A stretch of 13,194 nucleotides of DNA from Candidatus Saccharibacteria bacterium UBA3218 (GCA_002363125.1 DEWE01000002.1:1-13194), one strand, 5' to 3'; counted from the first letter of the stretch, positions 7,417 to 12,832 are shown. Numbers and translations: made by a program. The notes: generated from the letters alone by a model not told the origin.

Positions 7417-9351
7417 ATGGAAAAATATGCAGATAAACTAAAAGACCTTCTCGCGACTGAACCAACGTTTACGATCGAAGATAAAATCAACAAAAACCAT
7501 GTTGCCTCATTGGCGCGTCAATACGACAAAAAGCTTCTCGAATTATTATCTAGTGATAAGGATATTGCTGAGTTTTTCTTCGTAGATATAGATGGCTCGA
7601 AAGTATTTAAGAAAGACACGTTTCTATCTTTTATTAATAACAAAGAATTTTTGCCCGATTCTTATACTGCGTTCAAGTCTAAGATTGGTCTTGGTGTTGA
7701 CGCTGATAATTATCTATCTGAGGATTCTCACATTGTCTTAAATTGGCCATATAAAGATTGCGTACTAGAGGGTGGCCAAGACAAAGAGGATCAGAAACGT
7801 GACGAAGTCTTCTTTAACGAAGTCCTTGCACCAGACCAGATTAATACAATTCTTGATGATAAAGTATTTGTTAACTGGAAGCGCTACGACAAGGATGGTG
7901 AGCATGATCTCGATGAATTAAAGCCTGACGATAACCTCATTATTAAAGGCAACAATCTTGTAGTTCTTCATTCTCTTAAGAAGCGTTTTGCCGGTAAAGT
8001 AAAACTTATCTATATTGATCCGCCATTCTATTTTTCATCAGATAAAGATGATTCTTTTAAGTATAATTCAAATTTTAAATTATCTACTTGGCTTACCTTT
8101 ATGAAGAATAGGCTAAAAGCGGCTTATGATTTATTAGCCGACGACGGTATTATGATGGTCCATGTCGGCGTTGAGGACCAAGGATATATTAATGTTCTGT
8201 TGGACGAAATCTTCGGTCACGAAAATATGATCAACCATATTACTATGACTACGACTGAACCGACTGGATTCAAAGCCGCAGGCAAAAATCTTGTTTCTAC
8301 CGCAAACAATCTATTTATTTATAAAAAGAAAACTGGCGATATTAATAAGCTATATATCGAGAAGGGATACGATAAGGCTTACTCTTATGTTCTTTTGAAT
8401 AAAGACGAGGATTACAAAAACTGGAAGTATAAGACAATAAAAGAATTTCTTGCCGAAAAGAAAAACGTAAAACCATCGGCTATTTCCAAGGATGAAATTG
8501 CGGAATTTGCTATAGAAAATGCCGATATTGTCTTTAGGGTAACAGCCGTAATTGGTGGTGCGTTAGCAAAGAGAAAAGAAACCCTGAAGCTTTCCGCGAA
8601 AAATAAGGGTGTTGTAATGAAACATCCAAATGATGATATGGACAATTTCTGGATTCTTAACGGTGGCAGGCTGTCATTTTATGATTGGACATTCAATGAA
8701 GTGGATGGAAAAAGAGTGCCATCGCAAATCCTAACAGATGTCTGGAGTGACATTAGCTGGACCGGAATCGCAAAAGAAGGTGAAGTAAAATTAAATAACG
8801 GAAAAAAGCCGGAAAAACTTTTACGTCGCGTAATCGAGTTGGCTACTAAACCAGGCGACATAGTATTGGACTATCATCTTGGTTCTGGCACGACTGCCGC
8901 AGTCGCCCATAAGATGGGCCGTCAATATATCGGCATAGAGCAGCTTTACTATGGCGAAAATGACAGCGTTGAGCGGCTTAGAAATGTCATTAATGGTGAT
9001 ACCACCGGTATTTCTAAGGACGTTAACTGGAATGGCGGTGGCTCGTTCGTTTACTGCAATATCAAGAATGATGCCAATATCTTCCGGGAAAAGGTTCGCC
9101 ATGCTGACGAAAAAGAGCTAGAAGATTTATTAGATCAAGTCCTTAAGTCTTCGTTCCTTTCTTATCGCGTTGATCCTAAGAAAGTCTCCAAGAAAGAGTT
9201 TGAAAAGCTTTCTCTCGCGGATAAAAAGCGCATTCTCGTTGATTTGGTGGACAATAATACGCTCTACCTCAACTATTCCGAAATCAACGATAATACCTAT
9301 AATATCTCTGAAGCTGACAAGAAGCATAATAAAGAGTTCTACGGAGATTAG
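7417..9351 (+). CDS. mod: Second Type III methyltransferase subunit (Mod2)
   Basis: A 644-residue paralogue of Mod1 with the same order of motifs. Motif IV here is D201-P-P-F204 instead of DPPY; both occur in adenine methyltransferases. Motif I is D485-Y-H-L-G-S-G-T-T. The N-terminal 120 residues are only moderately similar to Mod1 and the central region (about 275-470) is different, so a different target site is expected. The C-terminal 130 residues are close to Mod1. The SD is AAAGGAGG at the end of res. The frame is complete with no decay, so it should be functional. Two Mods with one Res would give the host two restriction specificities. The next gene starts 6 bases after its TAG. Confidence 0.92.
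   Translation: MEKYADKLKDLLATEPTFTIEDKINKNHVASLARQYDKKLLELLSSDKDIAEFFFVDIDGSKVFKKDTFLSFINNKEFLPDSYTAFKSKIGLGVDADNYLSEDSHIVLNWPYKDCVLEGGQDKEDQKRDEVFFNEVLAPDQINTILDDKVFVNWKRYDKDGEHDLDELKPDDNLIIKGNNLVVLHSLKKRFAGKVKLIYIDPPFYFSSDKDDSFKYNSNFKLSTWLTFMKNRLKAAYDLLADDGIMMVHVGVEDQGYINVLLDEIFGHENMINHITMTTTEPTGFKAAGKNLVSTANNLFIYKKKTGDINKLYIEKGYDKAYSYVLLNKDEDYKNWKYKTIKEFLAEKKNVKPSAISKDEIAEFAIENADIVFRVTAVIGGALAKRKETLKLSAKNKGVVMKHPNDDMDNFWILNGGRLSFYDWTFNEVDGKRVPSQILTDVWSDISWTGIAKEGEVKLNNGKKPEKLLRRVIELATKPGDIVLDYHLGSGTTAAVAHKMGRQYIGIEQLYYGENDSVERLRNVINGDTTGISKDVNWNGGGSFVYCNIKNDANIFREKVRHADEKELEDLLDQVLKSSFLSYRVDPKKVSKKEFEKLSLADKKRILVDLVDNNTLYLNYSEINDNTYNISEADKKHNKEFYGD
7804..8026 (+). repeat. Identical block A, mod2 copy (223 bp)
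   Basis: Second copy of the 3304-3526 block, in frame within mod2 and ending in the DPPF motif, with a sharp transition to diverged sequence at both edges. Confidence 0.95.
8872..8957 (+). repeat. Near-identical block B, mod2 copy (86 bp)
   Basis: Second copy of the 4318-4403 block, with one mismatch at 8934. It covers motif I of mod2. Confidence 0.93.
9037..9110 (+). repeat. Identical block C, mod2 copy (74 bp)
   Basis: Second copy of 4483-4556, identical, in the conserved C-terminal coding part of mod2. Confidence 0.93.
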
Positions 9352-9357
9352 TAATCG

Positions 9358-10995
9358 GTGGAATACTTAGCCTATACTTCATACAATAGCAAAAATTACT
9401 CATCCTCGAAGAGTTCATCGTCTAGCTCAGATGGCGGTGTTGGCGGTGTAATTTTCATCATTATTGTCATCGTCTTAATAATTATAGGCGTAGCTAATAG
9501 TTCCCATAAAAAGCAAGTCGAGGAGCAACGTCGCAAAGAATGGCAAGCTAAATGGGAGGCAGAAAGAAAACAGCGTGAGGCCGAAGAAGCTCGCAAGAAA
9601 GCAGAAGAAGAGCGCCGTAAAAAAGAAGAGCTAAAACGAAAACAAGAGCAAGAAAGGCTGCGTAGGCAAGCTGCTCAGGCTGAGTTTGAGCGTCGCAAGG
9701 TTCTCATCGATAAACAACTTGAACGAAAAATTATAGAGGTTGATGAGTCATACTCTAAGCTCTACAAGTTCCAAAAACAATCTCTAAGCGATATGTACAT
9801 TTCGGGAAAGAAGTTTTGCATTCTGCCAACCGGTGCCGGCAAGACAGCAGTTATGTTTAACTGGTTAAAATATATGGATCCAAAAAAAGTCTTGATAATA
9901 ACGACGGCCAGTAAACGAGATAGTGGGGATTTTGAAAAAGAAGCCAATATTTGGTGTGGTGCTGGTTGGAAAGAGTCTCTTTCTTCGTTCGAGATTATAT
10001 CGTGGCATGGTCTCTCTAAGTGGTACTATGAGAACTATGAACGTATCAATGATTATGTCTTTGCATTTGACGAAGTGCATAATGCTGGCGCTGGCCTAAA
10101 GAGTAATATGGGCGCAGCTTTTTTAAAAATTGCCTATAAGACAGATAAATGGACGGGTTATACGGCTACGCCGGGTGACGAATGGAAGAAGTTCGCTCCT
10201 TATTTCATTGCTACTGGGAAAGTACGAAATAATACTAGTTTTGAAGCTCAGTACACATATAAAAGATTTGGACGAGGCTACGCCTATATTGCTGGCTATG
10301 TTCACGAGGATGAGTTGGAAGAAATGTGGCGCGATATTTCAACAACTCCGGATGCATCATCTGTATTTAATGAACTTCCCAGCGAGACGGAAGAGACAAT
10401 TCATTTCGATAGGCCATCTGGTTATGAAACCCTTTTGAGAAATCGTATATCGGATGATGGTAAATACCTTGATAGCATAATGGCTCTTTGCCATGCATTA
10501 CGCCAAAAATGCTGTACTAAACAGAAAATTAATTGGGTTTCAGATTTTGTTGACGGCCTCGAGACTAACGCAGTATTCTTTTATAACTATATCGCCGAAG
10601 GAGACCAGATTGTTGAAGCACTGAAAAAGAAAATTCCAAAAGACGCAAAGATTTGGCGAATCGATGGTAGACATCACGACATCCCCACCAAATCGACGCT
10701 TGGCCCACATGATATGGTTGTTGCACAATACTCAAGTGGATCTAATTCTTTGAACCTACAATTTATCCATCACTGGGTAAGTTTCTCTCCGAATTATAGT
10801 TACACTCTCAGTATTCAAGCAAAAGGCCGTATTAAGCGTATTGGCCAAGAACATGCGATGTTCTTCTACTACTTTAGAACAGATAATACTATTGAGGATG
10901 CTATCTATAAATGCTTATTCAATAAAGAAGATTTTTCCGAAAAGGTTTGGGCAGTCGAAGAGGGGTTAACTGATGAAGATATGTCTGAAGACTAA
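9358..10995 (+). CDS. Membrane-anchored SF2/SNF2-like helicase with coiled coil
   Basis: This 545-residue ATPase closes the operon. It starts at a GTG 6 bases after the mod2 stop, with GGAG about 11 bases upstream. Residues 12-30 are Ser/Gly-rich, 31-46 form one strongly hydrophobic helix (VIFIIIVIVLIIIGVA), and about 50-125 form a long Glu/Lys/Arg coiled coil. Then comes an SF2 motor: GAGKT (159-163), DEVH (238-241), TATP (269-272) and the SNF2-type motif VI with Q487, R491, R494 and GQ. Positive residues after the helix predict N-out, C-in topology, with the motor in the cytoplasm. There is no nuclease or methylase domain. Phage and SNF2-type helicases share the motor, but I know of no Type III system with a membrane-tethered partner. 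A defence accessory role is inferred from the operon; a phage replication helicase is the alternative. Confidence 0.85.
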   Translation: MEYLAYTSYNSKNYSSSKSSSSSSDGGVGGVIFIIIVIVLIIIGVANSSHKKQVEEQRRKEWQAKWEAERKQREAEEARKKAEEERRKKEELKRKQEQERLRRQAAQAEFERRKVLIDKQLERKIIEVDESYSKLYKFQKQSLSDMYISGKKFCILPTGAGKTAVMFNWLKYMDPKKVLIITTASKRDSGDFEKEANIWCGAGWKESLSSFEIISWHGLSKWYYENYERINDYVFAFDEVHNAGAGLKSNMGAAFLKIAYKTDKWTGYTATPGDEWKKFAPYFIATGKVRNNTSFEAQYTYKRFGRGYAYIAGYVHEDELEEMWRDISTTPDASSVFNELPSETEETIHFDRPSGYETLLRNRISDDGKYLDSIMALCHALRQKCCTKQKINWVSDFVDGLETNAVFFYNYIAEGDQIVEALKKKIPKDAKIWRIDGRHHDIPTKSTLGPHDMVVAQYSSGSNSLNLQFIHHWVSFSPNYSYTLSIQAKGRIKRIGQEHAMFFYYFRTDNTIEDAIYKCLFNKEDFSEKVWAVEEGLTDEDMSED

Positions 10996-11024
10996 TCAAT
11001 AGCCTATAAAAAGTGCCGAAATTA

Positions 11025-11033
11025 TGTTATAAT
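11025..11033 (+). promoter_or_regulatory. Extended -10 box after the helicase gene
   Basis: TGTTATAAT at 11025-11033 fits an extended -10 with no good -35. The predicted start falls at a small hairpin, GCCAC-TCCT-GTGGC (11042-11055). It may begin the transcript that leads into the integrase region, or a small RNA. No clear terminator for the upstream operon is visible before it. Confidence 0.4.
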
Positions 11034-11081
11034 AATAGAGTGCCACTCCTGTGGCGAAATTTGATAGTAACCTAGGCAATA

Positions 11082-11095
11082 CGATCGGTGGATCG
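11082..11095. promoter_or_regulatory. Inverted repeat upstream of the integrase-side promoter
   Basis: CGATC-GGTG-GATCG lies 6 bases upstream of the -35 box at 11102. It shares its arms (ACGATC and GATCG) with a second inverted repeat at 11220-11246, so both could be sites for one regulator of the integrase region. Confidence 0.35.
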
Positions 11096-11101
11096 AAGTC
11101 G

Positions 11102-11129
11102 TTGACTTATATTTTACTTTAGGTATAAT
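11102..11129 (+). promoter_or_regulatory. Sigma-70-type promoter before the integrase genes
   Basis: TTGACT (11102-11107) and a perfect TATAAT (11124-11129) are separated by 16 bases, giving a start near 11136. This is the best -35/-10 pair I see in the window. Transcription from it would first pass the attenuator-like hairpins at 11158-11208 and then reach the 99-residue gene and the integrase. Confidence 0.7.
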
Positions 11130-11157
11130 AGAATTAATCAACGAAATTGCGAATAAC

Positions 11158-11185
11158 GGCTCCGCCTTAGGAGCCAAAGCTCCTA
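11158..11185 (+). promoter_or_regulatory. Competing hairpins preceding a terminator (attenuator-like)
   Basis: GGCTCC (11158-11163) can pair with GGAGCC (11170-11175). Alternatively TAGGAGC (11168-11174) can pair perfectly with GCTCCTA (11179-11185) around a CAAA loop. The second pairing consumes the left arm of the terminator at 11176-11208, so it is formally an antiterminator, and the first pairing is an anti-antiterminator. The four-segment arrangement is that of a transcription attenuator. What would choose between states is not visible. Confidence 0.55.
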
Positions 11186-11208
11186 TGACGAAAAATAGGA
11201 GCTTTTTT
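11176..11208 (+). terminator. Intrinsic terminator upstream of the integrase operon
   Basis: A 10-bp stem, AAAGCTCCTA (11176-11185) with TAGGAGCTTT (11196-11205), has a 10-base loop and a run of T to 11208. It lies about 40 bases after the predicted start of the promoter at 11102-11129, so it either conditions transcription into the integrase genes or ends a roughly 70-base small RNA. Confidence 0.8.
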
Positions 11209-11219
11209 GGGACTTCCTG

Positions 11220-11246
11220 ACGATCCTTATCCGGATTATGGATCGT
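11220..11246. promoter_or_regulatory. Inverted repeat between terminator and leader ORF
   Basis: ACGATCC (11220-11226) and GGATCGT (11240-11246) flank 13 bases that contain the palindrome ATCCGGAT (11229-11236). As RNA it makes a hairpin; as DNA it could bind a dimeric regulator or an excision factor. Its outer arms repeat those at 11082-11095. Confidence 0.4.
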
Positions 11247-11266
11247 GCAATAATATCAAATTAATT

Positions 11267-11282
11267 CTCGTGGAGGTACGAG
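11267..11282 (+). promoter_or_regulatory. Hairpin presenting a Shine-Dalgarno sequence in its loop
   Basis: CTCGT (11267-11271) and ACGAG (11278-11282) enclose GGAGGT. The SD GGAGG (11272-11276) therefore sits in a 6-base loop, 8 bases before the ATG at 11285. This may tune or condition initiation on the short leader frame. Confidence 0.45.
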
Positions 11283-11284
11283 TT

Positions 11285-11344
11285 ATGTGTATTTTTGCGA
11301 GCTTCTTCAGGAGCGGTAATTATGGGAAATCCAAGCATCAATGA
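11285..11344 (+). CDS. Possible 19-residue leader peptide overlapping the next gene
   Basis: The ATG at 11285 has a near-ideal SD (GGAGG, 8 bases upstream) and reads 19 codons to TGA at 11342-11344. It overlaps the start of the 99-residue gene (ATG 11322) in another frame. The peptide begins MCIFASFF and is hydrophobic at its start. Terminating ribosomes would end 20 bases past the downstream ATG, so it may control initiation there. Whether a stable peptide is made cannot be told. Confidence 0.4.
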   Translation: MCIFASFFRSGNYGKSKHQ

Positions 11345-11621
11345 CATTGTCAATGGATATTCCTTTAAAAGGAATAACAATGACATTGTTCAGAGACCAA
11401 AATCACGTCAAGAAATAGAACGCGCTGACCGAATCGCCGACATTGTTTGTCGAAAAATCGGAAGCAGTGGAGCGAGGGCGTTTTATTGTAAGGCGGCCTA
11501 CGAGCTATCAGAAGACCAAATCTATAGCTGCGTAGAAAAAGCACTTAAGGGCCGTTGCCCGGTCAAATATCTGTCTTGGTTGTTATCTCATCAATTAAGA
11601 ACTAACGCTAGCCGCAGTTAG
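11322..11621 (+). CDS. Hypothetical protein upstream of the integrase, 99 residues
   Basis: The ATG at 11322 is chosen because AGGAG (11309-11313) lies 8 bases upstream; an in-frame TTG at 11295 is weaker. The protein is basic and mostly helical. Residues 7-10 and 20-23 both read NDIV, encoded by an exact 12-base direct repeat. The remainder contains RADRIADIV, GARAFYCKAAYELSEDQIYSCVE and a C-terminal KYLSWLLSHQL. I do not recognise a family. Small basic proteins beside a recombinase are often excision or directionality factors, but no helix-turn-helix or excisionase motif is clear here. The next gene follows after 37 bases that contain a hairpin, so the two are probably co-transcribed. Confidence 0.72.
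   Translation: MGNPSINDIVNGYSFKRNNNDIVQRPKSRQEIERADRIADIVCRKIGSSGARAFYCKAAYELSEDQIYSCVEKALKGRCPVKYLSWLLSHQLRTNASRS
11339..11389. repeat. Direct and inverted repeats at the start of the 99-residue gene
   Basis: CAATGACATTGT occurs at 11339-11350 and 11378-11389. Each copy is itself nearly palindromic (CAATG-A-CATTG). Between them lies a perfect 9-bp-arm inverted repeat, TATTCCTTT (11358-11366) and AAAGGAATA (11368-11376). The arrangement is inside coding sequence and nearly symmetric as a whole. Confidence 0.75.
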
Positions 11622-11658
11622 TTTGAGAAACTGGCTTCGCCTAGCAGAAAGGATAATA

Positions 11659-12564
11659 ATGAAGTCAGATATTTCATTAACTGAGGCTTTCGAGCTGTTT
11701 AGGGTGGAGCAAATCGTATATAAGAATCAGTCGGATCGCACCGAAGAAATGCATGGTTTAGCTCTCAGGCTACTCCTTGAGTTTTTCGGCGAGGATATCA
11801 TGATGTCCGAATTAGATTTTGACAAGATTCGTAAGTGGAAAGATTGGCTATCCAAGAATAAGAAACCTAACACAGTTCGCGGTTATATCATTAAATTGCG
11901 CGTCGTTGTTAAGTATCTTCAATTAAAAGGCTACCCGGTCATTAATCATGAGCTGATCGGGATCCCGAAACGAGACGCAACAGTTGTCGATTTTCTTGAG
12001 GTAGATGAGGTCAAGAAGTTGATCCAAGCTACGTTTAAGAAGTCTCCCGGCTACTCAAAATTCAAAAGGTATCGTAATCGCGCTATGCTCTCTTTGCTTT
12101 TTAGCTCCGGTGTTCGCAATGGTGAGCTGTGCGCAATTAATGCCTGTCAAATCAAGCCAGGGGATAATACATTCACTATTATCGGAAAGGGCAATAAGTC
12201 GCGTCTTTGTTTTATGGATGACGAAACTCATAAATACATTGATGAGTATATGGCTCTGCGGAACGACAATTGTCCGGCGTTGTTTGTTTCGGAGAAAAAT
12301 AAATACGCCAGGATCTCAAATGAGGTCGTTCAGATGGTGGTTAAGAATAGTGCTGAAAAGGCCGGCTTACGCAAGTCGGTTCATCCGCACACTTTAAGGC
12401 ATTCGTTCGCCACGGATCTACTCCGTAATAATACCAATATTGTATATGTTAAGGAGTTTCTCGGCCATGAGAGTATTCAGACCACCATGACCTACACTCA
12501 CGTCGTTGACGAGGATCTTAAAGCTATTCACATGGCCAAGCATACCACTATTGCAGTCGCATAA
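11659..12564 (+). CDS. Tyrosine recombinase (integrase), XerC/D-like
   Basis: This 301-residue recombinase would integrate and excise the element through a covalent phosphotyrosine intermediate. Residues 1-100 form the SAM-like core-binding domain and about 110-301 the catalytic domain. All active-site residues are visible: R153 (SSGVRNGEL), K177 (GKGNK), H244-x-x-R247-H (HPHTLRH), H270 (LGHE) and nucleophile Y279 (MTYTH), with the usual nine-residue H-Y spacing. The ATG at 11659 has AAAGGA 5 bases upstream; an earlier in-frame TTG at 11623 lacks an SD. Length and motif spacing match Xer proteins, but the position 220 bases from a displaced tRNA-Thr 3' half favours an element integrase over host XerC/D. 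A hairpin at about 11610-11636 (CAGTT with AACTG) precedes the SD. Confidence 0.93.
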   Translation: MKSDISLTEAFELFRVEQIVYKNQSDRTEEMHGLALRLLLEFFGEDIMMSELDFDKIRKWKDWLSKNKKPNTVRGYIIKLRVVVKYLQLKGYPVINHELIGIPKRDATVVDFLEVDEVKKLIQATFKKSPGYSKFKRYRNRAMLSLLFSSGVRNGELCAINACQIKPGDNTFTIIGKGNKSRLCFMDDETHKYIDEYMALRNDNCPALFVSEKNKYARISNEVVQMVVKNSAEKAGLRKSVHPHTLRHSFATDLLRNNTNIVYVKEFLGHESIQTTMTYTHVVDEDLKAIHMAKHTTIAVA

Positions 12565-12575
12565 TACAGCCTACT

Positions 12576-12603
12576 AAAATCAGTCAAAAGTGGGCTGATT
12601 TTT
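12576..12603 (+). terminator. Terminator of the integrase operon
   Basis: AAAATCAG (12576-12583) pairs with CTGATTTT (12595-12602) and is followed by T, 12 bases after the integrase stop codon. The A-rich left arm and T-rich right arm suggest it can act in both directions. Confidence 0.75.
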
Positions 12604-12633
12604 AATGGATTTGGCTCGTTTTTTGTATTTTTA

Positions 12634-12642
12634 TGTTATAAT
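12634..12642 (+). promoter_or_regulatory. Extended -10 promoter reading toward the tRNA-Thr fragment
   Basis: TGTTATAAT (12634-12642) is followed by a predicted start near 12649, after the integrase terminator. The only things downstream are the folded segment at 12651-12784 and the tRNA 3' half, so it probably makes an untranslated RNA. The -35 region is poor (TTGGCT at 12611 is 20 bases away). Confidence 0.55.
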
Positions 12643-12650
12643 GAGTGTAG

Positions 12651-12784
12651 GAAGTTTAACAAAAGGGTTCGTGGTTTACAGGCACGAACTTTAAATTTCT
12701 AAGGAAAAAGGTAAGAAAAAGAGTCCGCTCTTATCTACCTCGTACCTTACCTTGTAGAACTAGCAATTGGCTAGGTGCTATCAT
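12651..12784 (+). ncRNA. Candidate structured RNA at the element's right end
   Basis: No long ORF is present, but base pairing is dense. GAAGTTTAA (12651-12659) pairs with TTAAATTTC (12691-12699, one G-U), enclosing GTTCGTG (12667-12673) with CACGAAC (12683-12689). AAGGTAAG (12708-12715) pairs with CTTACCTT (12746-12753), enclosing AAGAG-TCCG-CTCTT (12719-12732). CTAGC (12760-12764) pairs with GCTAG (12770-12774). A promoter lies just before it. The transcript would run into the tRNA-Thr 3' half, which ends in CCA and a T-run. It may be a real RNA with a tRNA-like tail, or arm-binding DNA of the attachment site. CCTTACC (12745-12751) also complements GGTAAGG (12785-12791). Confidence 0.45.
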
Positions 12785-12827
12785 GGTAAGGATGAGGTCA
12801 CCGGTTCAAGCCCGGTTGGCGGCTCCA
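12785..12827 (+). tRNA. 3' half of tRNA-Thr(GGU): attachment-site remnant
   Basis: The segment reads as a tRNA from the anticodon to CCA. It has anticodon GGT (12785-12787), AA, the 3' anticodon-stem strand GGATG (12790-12794) and variable loop AGGTC. The T stem is ACCGG/CCGGT around loop TTCAAGC (12800-12816). The acceptor strand TGGCGGC, discriminator T and encoded CCA follow. The GGTAAGG-TGAGGTC pattern is that of bacterial tRNA-Thr(GGU). The bases before the anticodon (GCTATCAT) cannot pair with GGATG, and no 5' acceptor GCCGCCA is found upstream. This is therefore not an intact tRNA but the displaced half expected after integration, with the crossover at or near the anticodon loop. A T-run follows at 12828-12834. 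Confidence 0.75.
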
Positions 12828-12832
12828 TTTTT

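Larger units (their letters stand above)
1..12827. mobile_element. Right part of an integrated prophage-like element
   Basis: The stretch runs from a phage lysis cassette at the left, through a large restriction-modification operon, to a Xer-like integrase at 11659-12564. It stops at the 3' half of a tRNA-Thr gene at 12785-12827. An integrase beside a displaced tRNA 3' half is the classic right boundary of an element integrated in a tRNA gene. The left end, which should carry the intact tRNA-Thr, lies outside the window. No structural, packaging or replication genes are visible here, so whether this is a complete phage, a satellite or a remnant cannot be decided. The minus-strand transporter beyond 12827 looks like host chromosome. 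Confidence 0.7.

Noticed and set aside
9400..9440. Ser-codon-rich stretch as a phase-variable simple repeat near the helicase start.
   Set aside because: The Ser codons are mixed (TCA, TCC, TCG, AGT, AGC) and do not form a repeating DNA unit able to slip.
9396..9596. Minus-strand frames opposite the helicase and Mod genes, such as 9396-9596 and 8412-8645.
   Set aside because: They lie antisense to strongly supported genes, have low-complexity translations mirroring the sense codons, and lack SDs.
6537..9915. ACGACGGCCAGTAAA occurs at 6537-6551 and again at 9901-9915; the first 12 bases match the universal M13 forward primer, suggesting vector contamination.
   Set aside because: Both copies lie in frame inside well-conserved coding sequence (res and the helicase), encode TTASK in each, and are surrounded by non-vector DNA. 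Coincidence is the simpler explanation.
11082..11246. CRISPR-like or iteron-like array from the repeated ACGATC motifs.
   Set aside because: Only two inverted pairs with unequal spacers are present; no regular repeat-spacer pattern or iteron series exists.
12649..12827. The whole promoter-to-CCA segment as a tmRNA or an intron-containing tRNA.
   Set aside because: It is too short for a usual tmRNA, has no 5' strand complementary to the acceptor TGGCGGC, and no tRNA-Thr 5' half with CATCCTT lies upstream. A displaced tRNA half at an integration site fits better.
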